From: Polydactylus sextarius
Taxonomy: Eukaryota; Chordata; Actinopteri; Polynemidae
Direction of reading: 5' to 3'
DNA: 64,000 nucleotides
Assembly: GCA_016801845.1 (NCBI GenBank)
Contig: CM028906.1
Coordinates: 868,001 to 932,000, forward strand
In this document: positions 45,606-58,515 of the stretch, piece after piece
Numbering within the stretch: the first letter of the stretch is position 1
Layout: each line of letters starts with the position of its first letter
Position numbers and translations under genes: made by a program
Notes under the pieces: generated by a model
Seen by the model: the letters and a program-made list of their open reading frames with translations, nothing else
What the model was told of the DNA's origin: nothing
The model's database searches: none

Positions 45606-47746
45606 ATGGCGTACCAGCTGTACAGGAACACGACGCTGGGAAACAGCCTACAGGAGAGTCTGGACGAGCTCATACAGGTGATACCGGACGCGGTGGCGCC
45701 ACCGCTCCGTTAGCTCTGATTAGCAGCTATGCTAACGGCTAACGGCCGCAGAAGTCAGAAGCTAGTGTTAGCATGTTAGCTGCCATTCGCTCCGGCACTG
45801 ATTTACAACAGAAGCAAGCAAATATTTTCATGTTTCCATTTGAAGTAATGATAAGCTAATAAACGCAGCAGTGGACATTTAACTTAATTAGCTCAAACTG
45901 ATGTTAGCTAACCATTCATTAGCTGCTGCGTTCAACATTGTCGTCGTTGTTGATGATGCTACCCTTCCCTTATTTACTTCCATACGGACTCGTATTCAAA
46001 GTTTCTTAACTCGCACAGTTTTAGAAGTGACTTAGGATGTGGTCTAGGTCCAGGTTCTGCGTTGAGTGTTAACAGCCTTAACAGACAAACCAGTTCGACC
46101 GCCACAGCTAGAGCTGCACGATATCGAAAACATCACAATATCGCAACATCTACACGTGTATTTGAAGCTCAACACCTGACATCTCTCAGTGGTCTGTATG
46201 TCTCGGTACATCCGCAGACGCCCCACAGAACAGCACATCTGTTGTCCTGAAACATTTAGGATCCAGAGAGGTGACATGGTACAAACATACCACTTTTATT
46301 TAAGGAAATATAGAATTCTCTTGTATTGATCCCTGGGTCTCCATACTTGTTTATTTGTTTATTTATTTGTCTTTATTCTAATAAATTATGATTAGACTTT
46401 AACTGTACAAATCAGTTTAATTTACAAACAAAATATAAATAACATAAACAAAGAATAAGATACATAATATTGGCCATTGTTTGTATTTACTAGTTATTTA
46501 TCTATTTTATTGAAGTTTAATTTAATCCTAATAGTTTAAATGGAGTTGCCAGTAACATATGTTTCTGCTGAAATCAGTTATCCTTATTAATCAGCTGTAT
46601 TAGGAAAAATAAGAGATAAAATCCAATCAAATCATTCTGTTAAAAATGTATAAATACAAAAGCATATAATCAATAAAAACAACACCGGTGAGGATACATA
46701 TGATATCGATTCACAGTACTCAATAACATTATCATATGGTTTCCTGATGTCATGCGACCTCAGCTCCATCACAAAGCTGACATGATCTTTTGTTGTTGTT
46801 TGTTCTATGATGACCGTTGACTTACGTGTATGTCTTGTTTCCAGACTCAGCAAATCACTCCTCAGCTCGCTCTGCAGGTTCTGCTGCAGTTTGATAAAGC
46901 CATCAACACTGCACTCGCCAACAGAGTCCGCAACAGAGTCAACTTCAGGGTGAGCTGCTCATCATCTTCCTCCCCTGACTTACCACACTGTTTCAGATTC
47001 ATGTTCAGTCAAATCAAGGTGTTGGCTCGAGCAAGGGCAAGGTGACGGATCAGACTAAGTACATTAATATGACTTCAGAAATGTGTAAATCTACAAATAA
47101 AGACCGTCAGTTTTCTCTGTGCAGTTGGATACCGGATGGTTTTTAAAGATCTGATTTGGAACTAAGTTTGTAAAGTTGCAGCATTTTTGAAACATTTTGT
47201 TTCAATTATTTGGTTGTGCATGGAGCCCAAAAAAGGCTGCAGAGAGATAAAAATGAAGTTAGATCAAAAAGTGATTTACTAAAACTTTTGAATAATTTAC
47301 AAAAATGTGCAAACAGTGACATTTTTAAAAAATCATTCTCGTCCATCTCTGGTTGAACTCTGTGTGCAATATCTCAGGTTGTGTTGAACAGTTCCACCAC
47401 TGATTTGTTGTTGTCGTCATGGTTACGGTGTGTGTAGGGCTCTCTGAACACCTACAGGTTCTGCGACAATGTGTGGACGTTTGTCCTGAACGACGTGGAG
47501 TTCAGAGAGGTCACTGACCTGGTGAAGGTTGACAAGGTGAAGATTGTCGCCTGTGACGGAAAGAGTGAGTCGACCCAGAACAAAACTGATAAATGATAAG
47601 TATAAAAAGAACACACACTTCACACACCGATACACCTTCAGATGGTGCTCTGACTAATGAACTACATTTCTTCTTGTCGTTTTCTGTGAATTTAACCGTG
47701 GTTTGTTTTTGTCTCTTTAGACTCGAGCTCCAACGCTGCAGAGTGA
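45606..47746 (+). CDS. gtf2a2: Transcription initiation factor IIA subunit 2 (TFIIA gamma)
   Basis: Encodes the small subunit of TFIIA, which with GTF2A1 stabilises TBP on TATA DNA and supports RNA polymerase II initiation in the nucleus. Coding exons are 45606-45677, 46845-46949, 47438-47564 and 47721-47746, all with GT/AG borders. They join to 330 nt, giving 109 aa, exactly the usual length. Residues 1-24 read [20 protein letters not shown] and onward. Exon 2 supplies [20 protein letters not shown], the rest of the N-terminal helical part that pairs with the large subunit. Exon 3 supplies the beta-barrel part, with [17 protein letters not shown] and [10 protein letters not shown]. The last exon ends NSSSNAAE, slightly different from the mammalian tail. 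The start has a strong GCCATGG context. It is convergent with the zinc-finger gene downstream. Intron 1 contains a hAT-like relic. Confidence 0.97.
46108..46770. mobile_element. Possible hAT-like relic in gtf2a2 intron 1
   Basis: AGAGCTGCACGATATCGAAAA at the left resembles the widespread fish hAT end with GCTGCACGATAT. A degenerate inverse may lie near 46690-46765 (CATATGATATCG ... CATGCGACCTCAG). The inside is AT-rich without ORFs. Confidence 0.4.
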
Positions 47747-48005
47747 CGACTCTTCACGTGTCGAGACGATCGGACCTGGACTGTACATATAATTTATTAC
47801 AGCAGAGTCACAGCTGACCGCTGGCAGAGTGTGTGCGTGTGTGTGTGTGTGTGCGTGTGTGTGTGTGTGCGTGCGTGTGTGCGTGCGTGCGCGCGTACCA
47901 GTCACTGTACCTGCAGCAGTTTTTTTATTATCAGTTTACATGAGTTTGTTCAGTTTGCTGTTAAATTTGAGCTGGAAGCTTCTTTAATAAAAACTTTATT
48001 TAAAA
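47747..48005 (+). terminator. gtf2a2 3' UTR with polyadenylation signal
   Basis: AATAAA at 47986-47991, 240 nt after the stop codon, preceded by a (GT)n/(GTGC)n microsatellite at 47829-47895 inside the predicted UTR. A downstream T-rich element follows. Confidence 0.65.
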
Positions 48006-51000
48006 CTCACAAAGACAAAGAGACGTCTGTTCAAACAGAGCTGAAGATAAAACTCAAATAATCAGAGGAAGACTAATGGTTTTATAATCTGACTATAAAT
48101 AGTTTTTCAGTGAAACAAACATTTGGGTTTTTAGTGGTTTTGTTTTTTATCATTAACGTCAAACTCACTGTCACATTTTCTGTGATAAGTGTCAGGTAAC
48201 AAAGGAGGTTCCACATTATTAAGTCACATGTTTCATGTGATATTTTAAAAAAAAAAAAAAAGAAAGATCCTTCTGCACATGAAATAGCACAGTCCTGTAA
48301 AAAGTACATGAGAGATAGTAGTGTTAAAGATTAGTGTGTGATTTGGGTTCATTAAGGTAAAAATGTACCTAGGAAAGTTTCTGTCAGTCAAATACTTGTG
48401 CTAATAATGTGGCTGTGGCTGTGAAGCAGCTGTTTAACGGTTCTTTTCTCTAAACTGTCGAGAAATAAGCAGCTGTTGTTTCTCAACATGATTTTTTCAA
48501 AGCGACAGAGAAACATGACAGAGGGATGGACATCGACCACTGCTCCAGAGGTTTGTCGTTGTGTATTCAGTTGTGTTTATTTCAGCTCTTATTCAACATG
48601 AGGAGAAACGACTGCAGTGGGATAAGAAATACATGAAGAGTCATTTTAAAACCGTTTGATTCACTGATGAACACTGCTGCATTGGACGGTGAAGACATCA
48701 CATCTCATGCTGCAAGAAAAATCACTGAGGCCTCGGCTGCTGCATTAAGACAAGGACATTAATAATAAGGATAAGGACATAATAAGGACATTAAGACAAA
48801 ACATGGTGTATCCACCATCGTCACCTGAACACAAAACATAAATAACTTTACCTCATGTATTTCTCCATGTACTTCCCTAAATGTACATGTGTACAGCTTC
48901 ACATTACAAGAGATATGTTAGCTGTTAGCCTCCAAACTCAACTCATGTTTAACAAAGAAAGACTGATACAGTTATGAACTAAACATACTAACTAACACAA
49001 AGTTAAACTGACTAAACTAAACACAAGATTACAGTGCTCTTGTTCAAGTCTGACATGGACTAGATTTCTGCCACTGGATGAGGCAAGAGGAGAAATGAAG
49101 ATGTTAGACCACAAATAAAACAGCAATTATTCGTATAAAGTTCATTCAATGTAGGTCTTTGCGGCCAAAACCGCAAAAACATGTTAATTTTGTTGACAGT
49201 TGTTTAGTTAATGTTGATGAAATAGTGATTTAACTACACAAGGACTCATGTTCAGTAGATAAGGGTTGATATCAAAAGAAAGGTTCCTGTGTTCATTTGT
49301 AATCTGATCTGATGGCATGATAGCATCTGATCATTTGATCTGTACCAGTGTTTCTGATTCAAACAGCATTTGATTTTAGAAAAATGCAAAAAGAAGATAA
49401 AAAAAACCTTTCCATTATGAACTCGTTACCAACTATGGTGTTTTGAAACTATTTGAAATTGTTACTGGTGTAGTTGGGAGTTTTGTTGAATAAAATCCTT
49501 ATTATATAATTGAGGAATAAATATTCCTAGACCATCAGGAAAGAAAGAACAAAAACAGCATATGAATAATAATTTGAACATAGTTAATTCTCCGGCTAGC
49601 GACTGATGCTTTTTGTGTTTGTCAGATAAAACTCTTTGAGCCAGTTCATTTTCATCTCCTGCAGTTTATTATAACAACGTCAGATTTTCACATCAGGTAT
49701 AAAAGAGTGCATCTTAAAAACGATACGATTACAATGATCGACATGAACGTTTCCTGCTCAGGATATAAATACAGAATAAACCTGTTTCTGCAACACAACT
49801 GATCTTCACTGGAAACATGAGCCAGTTCACATCTGTTTATATATATTTATATATACACCAGGAAGAAGAGGTTATAAAATATATATGTTTCAGTGTAAGC
49901 GGCGTGTTCAATGGTTTTATTTGTAATTAAATGTCGATGAATACTGCATCTGGTTCCATCTGAGAGGAAATGGCTTCTGTCTCCAAAAAGTGTGGAACGA
50001 TGGTGATGATGATGTGATGAGGAGGCTGATGAGAAAATAAAATGTTCAACTAAACGACGTGACGTGTCAAATGTCCTAAAAGCTCCATGAAGAGAATGGC
50101 TGACTGTAACGACGCCAAAACTGTCAGGCAAACATGCTAACATGGAGGGGGCGAAACATGTTTTGGCTTGACTTTTTATGTTTTATCTTTATCTAATTTT
50201 TGTACACAGACTACAATAGTTTGGAACTGAATGTGATGTAGTTCACATTCCACAACACTCAATGCACCAATGGCAGTAATGCACCAATTTGGTTTTGGCA
50301 GAGCACCAATGAACCACAAAAGTAGAGAAATAATGAGTTGCTGAAACTTGTTAGCTAAGCTATTTTAGATATCTTAGCTAACTTAGATCATTTAACTTAA
50401 GCTAACTTAGTTACCTAAGTAATGTAGCTACTACTTTGCAACATTAACTTCCATGGAGAGACATGGCTGACGACTCAGACGCAGCTAAAAAATGTGTACA
50501 GAGACAGTCAACAAGTCTGTATAGATGTGGAAGTGAATGTTACATGCCAACATAAGAACAACATAAAATGACAGAAAGCGTCTGTGGGAAACATTTGGTG
50601 GTATGATGGCGTCCATCTTTCTGTTCAGTAGTGGCATAAAATGACATAAATCGTGTGTAGCACCGACGGGACCCCCTCTGACGTCCCATCAAACTGACGG
50701 TGTTTTTAAATCAAAGACAGCACTGTTCGGTGTTCAATGTTCGAGTCCGTCCATCGACTCAAACACACTGCTAGCATCGCATTAGCTTTGAGCTGAATAT
50801 AAAAATGCTGCTTGTTGTTGGAGAGAAATATTTACACACTGATAAAGCTGTAAAATGGTTATCATGGCTTTCACTAAGTGAATATGATTTTGTTTTTCTA
50901 TTTTCTTAAATTATTCCTGCAGTTAAACTACCTGCTACTGGTTAGCACCTGTTTTACAGTCAGATTATTTATTTGAAAAAAAAAATATATATAAATCAAG

Positions 51001-52089
51001 TCACTTTTAATTGTGACTCTTCAATGTGAAAACAGTTTTTTATATATTTGTTTTGATCCATGAACCTGAATTTAAAAAGAAATGCTCCTCACACCAAAGG
51101 CTAACTGACAGCTAACTACTACCAGTAACGTGGTGACCCAGTGACTCTCTGTTCATCTATGACTTTGTGGAATCCGCATTGGAACTGACCAGCAGGGTAG
51201 AATACTTGGTCAAAGGTTGGAAAATGTTGACTTTATGTAAATGAGGCCAAAGTACATCTGGAAACATCAAAGTAGAGACACACTGATACACTGGTATGGG
51301 CCGTTGCCCCTTGTTGGCTACAATCAGTAAATGAGACTGAAGTTTCAGTCAAATTCTCACACTTTAAAATAATATTACATTGATTCTTCATTCCTCTGTG
51401 GAATAAATCAAAATAAAACTTTGGTCAAATTCTGATTTTAAAAATTGTTATTGGCTCAGAATCTGTACATCTCTACTTTAAAGCCAAAAAACTGTTGACA
51501 AAACCTGGAAGTTGCTCATTTACACACTTGCCATGTTTCCATGTTCACGTGTTTTAAATTCAGATGATGTTTCAGATGATGATGTTGTATTCCACGTTTT
51601 CGTTTCATCCATTTGATGAAAAGATGAAAAGTTCACTGTGGCCACACCATGTCGCCTCAGACTTCTGGTCCATGTTGTTTTTTAAAGTCTTTAAAGTTTG
51701 ATTCCTAGTTGGTTTCTGCCTGATCCGACTAAATATCCTTCAACTGTTCAAAACAAACACCACCATGTTGCACAAGAGGTGGAGATGTTTTTGCATTATG
51801 TTTGGTCGACGAGGCAGAAACTTTGGGGTTTTATAAAAGCTGGTGCTGGCTCACATCTGAGCCGGTGACCGGGTCATGTTATAGCTGCCCCAAATCATCA
51901 TCATCACCATGATCATGTGATGAAGACACAAAACAAAACAGGAAACATGTCCAACGATACGAAAGACGCTTCTGTTGAAAATTTACAAAAAGTAAAAATA
52001 CAAAAACATATTTCTGGTTTCAGAAACAATAAAATATAAAACATCCTCCAGGAAGTTCAGCTCCTCGATATCAGTCCTCATCTTCCTCC
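48006..52089. other. Convergent intergenic region and 3' UTR of the zinc-finger gene
   Basis: No further coding exons are seen. Minus-strand AATAAA candidates for the zinc-finger gene include 50973-50968 and 49921-49916, and I cannot tell which is used. 50340-50430 is a short AGCTAA tract. The rest is AT-rich and unassigned. Confidence 0.4.
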
Positions 52090-55000
52090 TCAGTCGATGA
52101 AGCGTTGGCAGGCTTTCTTCCAGCGACAGGCCGTGCACCACTGATCTCTGTGCTCGATGCCATAAACTTTACGACATTTCTTGGCTTCACCACGGATCCT
52201 CCTGACAGACACACACACACATTTATGTGATTTAGTTTAATGTCCTAGTGTAGCTCCTTACAGGGCCGTGCTGAGACCTTTGGCCCCTTTAAAAAAGGGG
52301 CACATGGAACACTCTATGCCAACTGTATTAACAGCTAAATATGTTGAATTAAAGCCACCTGATAGACGTTGAACCTTTCATCAAACTATATCCACACAGT
52401 ATCCTCAAAATAAAACATGGAATCTTACTTTATACTATATCCATACTGTAGGAGCGAGCAGTCAGGAGAAGCAGATCTGTGCTATAGATGTAATTTCTGC
52501 ATGATTCCAATCATTTCAAGTATTTTTATAATCAAATTCAAGATAAGAAGACACACAAAGTGAGGCAGCAACAAGAACACATTTAGGGCCTGATTTACTA
52601 AGATCCAGATGAGGTGTGCTAAATTGTTGTGTGCGCTAACAGGTTGCACACGCTATTGGTTTGCGTATGATCAACTAACATTTCTTGTGCAATTGATAAC
52701 AGGTGCAAACATGGTGGAGACCACCCTATTTACATGAGGTTTTTGCGTGTTACTACCATAAAGCTGCAAATAGTAACTGCAGGGGCGTCGCCAGTTGATT
52801 TTTACCAGGGTTTCAGCCCGGGGTAGCTAAAAAGTTGTTTATTTTATTTTGTTTCACCAGAGTTTCCCATTAATTACTGAGACTATACACACACACTATA
52901 CGGTAGATTGAGTGATATGACCGTTGCATTTTTCTGTACTGTTGACCAGCGGCACTGTGATATATACTGGAAAGATATAATAATGGGCCTCTCCTCTTTG
53001 CCACATACATACACTGCAGTACATGGCTTTTTATATAGACTTTTATTTGTTTTGTTATTTTATTTCATTTTTTTGAACTGCTATACATTTAATGTTCTTC
53101 CTTGGCCAAGTATGTACCTTACATACTTGTGTGTATGTGTGTGTAAAGAATACTGATGTGAGATATGAAACACAGCCAGTAGTCAATGTACAAGCTGCCT
53201 ATTGAATGGTGAAATTAATCTTCTCTGTTGGGTTCATACTCGAGCAACAGCGTGGATAGTCTGGTCATTTTAAAATTACATGTGTTTAAGGACAAATATA
53301 TCCTTCAATGAAATGACACTAGGAAATCATATAAACCTTTAGCAGTTTTATTTTCCAGCAATAGCTGAATGGTTTGGATGACAGATGGTCCCAGTAAAGT
53401 GACTTTACAATGCTCTTCACCATCAGCGCATCTCATGCACAGTGCATACAAGTTCAGGGTATTTTAATTTACATATAAATTATTATTTTAATTAAGCATT
53501 AAAATATTGTTAGGAAATGTCCATGTTTGTACTAGTTGTTAACATTTTAAAAGGTCTTTTGTAGCAACCTACCACTGACATTACACTGGATGAACGTTTG
53601 ACGTTTATGTGTAGGTACTGACCTGCAGGGGGCGCTCTGATGCTGCAGCCACTGCTCTCCAACGCTGACAGAACGCACTCGAAAAGGCAAACCCTGAGGA
53701 GGAGCAAGAGGAGCCAGGACATTAAAAAACACACTGCGGCTTCTGTTGTTACCTGCAGGTGGCAGCACACAGATGGAAAATGTGACCACAAACCATCCGA
53801 GGGGATTTTCCTGCTGAATGAAAACCATCATGGAGTACACACACACACACACACACCACCCCCTCCAATATAAAACCAGTTTTAACAGGCTACAGAGCCA
53901 CTGCACAGAATAAACAATAGGCTGCTGTACATGATTCAGTAGAAAAACGAAAGTGAAGTGACAAGTGTGTGTTCAGCTGTGAGGGATTCTCCAAGGACAA
54001 AGTCAAAACTGTTAAATATAAAATGCTAATTTGTGGGAAAGTTTCCCACAGTTTCACTTCACCGATCCTGCAGTTTCCTGACTTTTCTCTCTTTGTTTTA
54101 TTCATCGTTATTTTGTAAACAACTTCTGCAGCAACAACATATTCCATGATTCACAGCAGAAATGCCTCATGGGAGCTGCACTAACAAAATAAACAGTCTG
54201 CAGCGTGTAAACATCTGGACCAACACCTGAGGAGACAGAAGTTAGTAAACGTCTGTATTAGCCCTTTGAGGTCAGAGGTCATGGGCTCAGGTTCGGTGTT
54301 GGGCAGTGTTTGGACATTTCGTTTTATTTCATAAGAATATATACACAAAACCATAGCTCGCTATTGGAAAATGATAGGCTAGCTGGTTAGGATGCTACCT
54401 TCAGCTACCTTCAGGGCTGAGCTGATGATTGGGTGAAATTATAGTAGATCCTGGTTCATCACTGAATCTGACCCTCAGACTGACTAAGTCTCTGGTTTCT
54501 GAAATGGCTCCTGGAAAACTTAATATTTGGACAAAACTTTGGAAAATGCTGTAAGATATAAATTCTACTTTGATTTTCCCTCTGTGATGTCTCAGGTGTC
54601 AGAGGGTGTGGACGATTGGGGTTATCATCATCACTGTATCAATCACTGTAAATGTGGAATTTGAAAATAATGTTTCCCTTAAGAAATGAAGGCTGTGAAC
54701 TAGTGGACTATCTGATTCTGTTTGTTACAAATGATTCAACAGATGATCCAAGAGACCAAATCCAGAACAAGAAACAGAAATCAAAAAATTTCAGAGAACA
54801 CAGAGAACAAGAAGAACCTACAGAGGACAGTGATGAACCTCTGAAGAACTGAAAAGAACTTGTAGACAATAGTGAAGGCAAAGTCACATTTGCCAATATT
54901 AGGATTCTGGGATTTTGGCATCGCAGACACTTTAGTGATTTTTAGGTGTTCACAAATGGCAATGTGTCTCTCAGCGACTCTACCTTAAGTGTAAAATTAA

Positions 55001-58000
55001 AAATTCTCACTGATAGAGCCCCAGACCTCCACAACTTGAGCGAGTGTGCAGGTGAAGTTGAGTGGGAGCTGTGTGGGATCATTGTGGATGTTGTGCTACC
55101 TACGGTGGTAAGAAAGTGGCGGATAAAACCACAACCATGTGCAACATGTTCCTTTTCTATTACTGCCTGGGTTCTAGACCTAAATTGGGGAGCAGGGAGG
55201 TCGTTTTTTTTCAAGGCTAAAGCTAGTTCTTTCTTCGGGGCTAACCTCCTCTTACTAATGTAGACAGCAGGTGGGAACACACAGAGAGACTCGTCTGGGT
55301 CGTGAAGAGTTGCAGCCTTTATTCCCTGATATTATTTCCAATTTACTGCGTAATTGAACATAATCTAACTAACTTTACTCGAGTCGCTCCGCAACTTATC
55401 ATCATCCACTTGTTCTCTCTCTCGCACACACTTGTACCTGGCACTGCTCCCTTACTCTCGTTTCACCACACACACACCCCACACTGTCTCATTCACAACC
55501 TTAGCTATGCTACTCTTATAACAACGTGTTATAACAACACAAGACACTATAAATATTACAAAAGCAATTTTCTTCTTTTGTTTTCTCAGACAATATTTGT
55601 ACGAACCACAGCAAAGTTAACACTTTGATGAATATAGCCTCTAAGTCTCCATAAGTTCAGGCTTTGTGTGCTGAGCATCCACAAATGGTTTTAAAGAGGC
55701 TTAACACTGTAACACTGTAACACAAGAGTAACACTGTAATTTTGTGTTGAAAACTTTACAGTGACTAACTTTTTGTTAAAAATTTAAGGCAAACTGTTTT
55801 AACCTTTTTTGTCAAACAAATGAAAAGAATTTGAAATCAGCAATGTCTCCTTATTTACTGTCAAAAAAATCACACCCAGCTTTAACCTAAGACTGTCACA
55901 ATGACATGCCTAATGCCAAAGTGCCTCATTCACCATTCCCACCTTATACCTATATATACAAATTAGCTCAGCTGCCACAGTGCTTTTATGATGTGACGTG
56001 AAAGATGTATCCTGTCTCTTATTGGCTATTGCTCTTTGTCAATCATGTACAACCTCTCTAGTTTTCCAGTATGCGTAATATTCAGTCCCAGCCACCGAAG
56101 AGTCTACATTTCTGGTTCAAATCTCTGCTGACATTCGTACCAGATAACAAAACGATGATGATGTTTACCTGTTTGCTGTGGCAGGTTGTGGCGGTGGGCG
56201 GAGGCATCCAACGACTGGAAGCTGCTGTGGAGATCACTTGGCTCGGAGGCGGAGCCTAAAATACCAACACAAAATGTTACAGTTGTATTTAATGTTTAAC
56301 ATTAATTGTCTCATAATATCTGTCAATCACTGTCAATAGGCCCTGTCTTACCTGGTAGGAGTGCTCTGATTGGACCTGGTAGAAGCTTCCGCAGGAGGAA
56401 GAGGGGGCAGAGCGACTCAGGGTGCTGCAGGAAGGAGACGCGGGAGATTGAGGGGAGGGAGGCGGGGGGCTGGGAGGTGATGAGGCGGAGGAAGGGGAGG
56501 TTGGAGGGGAGGAGGCGTGGCCTGAGAGGAGAGGCTGTGGAGGTGGAGACTGGTGATGCTGAGTGATCTCAGTGTAGTAAAAATCCTCCTCGCTGCGAGA
56601 ACAACGCTCGTGTTCACCACCACGGCTGAGACAGAGGTCAGAGGTCAGATGAAGACCTCACAGGAAATGAATTAAAGAAGTGTGACACCTATCTGACATC
56701 TATCTTACCACAGGTGCATTGTCCTGATGTGTCGTTTGATTCCCACCACAGTCGTCAGCACCTTCCCGCAGGTTGGCCACAGACACCTGTACGCCACCTT
56801 CACGGAGTTCTGCCAGAGGAAAACTTGCCATCAGCTATCGCTCATCTCAGTGTTTTACTAACTAAAACAAACAAAAAAAGAAAAACAGGGAAACTATGAA
56901 CACTAAAATACCCTCCGCTTCCGGGGTGCTGGCTCGTCAAACAGCACATGCTCTAGTTCCATGTCCAGCCCTTCGTCAGGGGGCGTGGCTGGGCTAGCGT
57001 CAGACTCTGCAATCGGAGGGGAGGGAGTGGGGCTTCCATTGGCATGGCCGACACTCCAGTAGCCGCTGCTGCCGCTGTCGGAAAGCTCACTGCTCCCACA
57101 GTCCATTGGAGGAGCTGAAACCAAAACATACTGTTTACGAATCTCAACTGACTTTGCTATGTTGGCTACAGTTGCTAACTTTGCTACATTAGGGCCAAGT
57201 TCTAGGCTTTTATTTTAGATAAACCTGAACTTCTGTCTTTGTCATCGTACCAGTGAGGTCTACAGTTCCAGGACTGTGCAGCAGGGGGCTACAGGACAAA
57301 CTGCTAAGAACCATTGCTGCCATCATCTCGTCCATGTCCACCTCAGCTGGTCTCATCTGGCTGTAGGACAAGGAGGAGACAGGAGTTAACGTTGGTTTAT
57401 CAGAGGAATCACAGAAAAGAGCCATACTGCAGACTGAGACATATCAGACCTCCTTGGGACATCGATGCAGGAGGAGACAGATCTCCTGCTGTGGGAAGGA
57501 GACTGTGAGAAGGCAGAGACCTCGCTCTGCACCAGGTCTGACTGATCCATCACAGCTGGACCATCACCTCCTCCTACACACTGAAAATACACCTGAGGGA
57601 GAGGCAGAATTTCAATTGTAGCATCACTGCAGTTGAGAAGCATATTAATATACAGACTGCATAAATACTGTTTCTTCAGTTGTGATCATTTTATCTTTAT
57701 ATGATCTTAACTGCTTCTATGAAGTGTTTTGGTACTTTTCATGTTACATATAAAGATCATTGTTATTGACGTGTTGCACAGATTAAATTGAACTTTCCCC
57801 AAATGTCCCCCAGGATGTTTTCTTTGTTATTACTAATTTTGAAGAACTGAAACATGTCACTGGGTATTTCCTGTCACTGGTTTTTCCTATCACCTTCAGT
57901 CCAGGATGTTGGACTTTGCTTCGGTTGAAGCTGTTGTTGGCAACAATGACACTTGGCTGAACCGCCTCCATCGTCCCTGGCGCCGCTGTTGGACAGGAGG

Positions 58001-58055
58001 AACTCACCAACGCACCGAGGGGAGAACGCTTCCCCAGACGAGTCTTTGGCAACAT
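52090..58055 (-). CDS. C2H2 and C-clamp transcription factor, ZNF395/SLC2A4RG/ZNF704 family
   Basis: Predicted 420 aa from nine coding exons with GT/AG borders: 58055-57894, 57592-57450, 57360-57251, 57114-56912, 56809-56709, 56625-56352, 56255-56169, 53693-53623 and 52201-52090. All phases join (1263 nt). The N-terminus carries the family's RLGKRSPLGA word. MDEMMAAMVLSSLSCSP is at 111-127 and SDSGSSGYWSVGHA follows. DEPAPRKRR ends at 206 and is NLS-like. A C2H2 finger has C215, C220, H233 and H238, spaced C-x4-C-x12-H-x4-H. SEEDFYYTE is at 251-259, then a Ser/Pro-rich stretch. The C-terminal C-clamp has C393, C406, C409 and C415 (KKCRKVYGIEHRDQWCTACR). Known relatives bind GLUT4, huntingtin or related GC-rich promoter sites. 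The N-terminal tudor-like region of ZNF395 seems missing, so length and domains sit nearer SLC2A4RG. The exact paralogue is uncertain. An additional exon in the 2.5-kb intron 7 is possible. The start is the first ATG after the acceptor at 58068. Confidence 0.9.
52202..53622. mobile_element. Transposon-rich last intron of the zinc-finger gene
   Basis: Several fish repeat signatures occur in close succession: GGGCCGTGCTGAGACCTTTGG (about 52264), GGGCCTGATTTACTAAGATCC (about 52588), a TACCATAAAGCTGCAAATAG end of the TIR family (about 52755), and GCAGGGGCGTCGCCAG (about 52780, hAT-like end). Boundaries and nesting order are not resolved. Confidence 0.45.
53694..56168. other. Intron 7 of the zinc-finger gene
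   Basis: 2.5 kb. A (CA)n run is at about 53837-53858. At 54942-55280 both strands are open for more than 100 codons, with neither frame recognisable; this could be a transposon fragment. No extra family exon could be confirmed. Confidence 0.4.
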
Positions 58056-58129
58056 GTCCTACTGTGTCTGAAAGAGGAGAAACAGTAGCTCTGTCGTTAT
58101 TGCCACGGCCTATAGACGGAAGCTGTGAT

Positions 58130-58220
58130 GCTAACATGCTAATGTTTTGTTCTAATGAGTCTGTCTCATTTCAAAGTCTCCTTCAACCAATTCTATCTTC
58201 TTTTCCCAGTTAATTCGGAT
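58130..58220 (+). repeat. Composite AGCTAA-head / constant-tail repeat, copy 3 (truncated)
   Basis: GATGCTAACATGCTAATG, then GAGTCTGTCTCATTTCAAAG, TCTCCTTCAACCAATTC and CTTCTTTTCCCA. It then diverges, lacking the GGTTGGATCC part of the other copies. Confidence 0.65.
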
Positions 58221-58467
58221 TTCACCTGATGGAGGCACTAACGTGAACATCCCACAGACTGTATGTAAACATGAATGACCTCACAGCTCCACACATGAGA
58301 AGCCAAAACATCTGGTTCAGTGCCCAGAATCCCTTGTAACCCCGCAGGAACGGGGGCTGCTGGGAATTCTTAAGCTGTGGATTAAGTTTAACGGTCGAAT
58401 CTGTTCTATGTTTCACAGATCTGAGAAGACTGACGGTGACTCACCGGCTGCTGTGTCATTTACAGTC

Positions 58468-58475
58468 AGTGTGTG

Positions 58476-58511
<36 letters not shown>
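58468..58511. repeat. (GT)n microsatellite
   Basis: Nearly pure GT repeat in the probable first intron of the zinc-finger gene. Confidence 0.9.
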
Positions 58512-58515
<4 letters not shown>

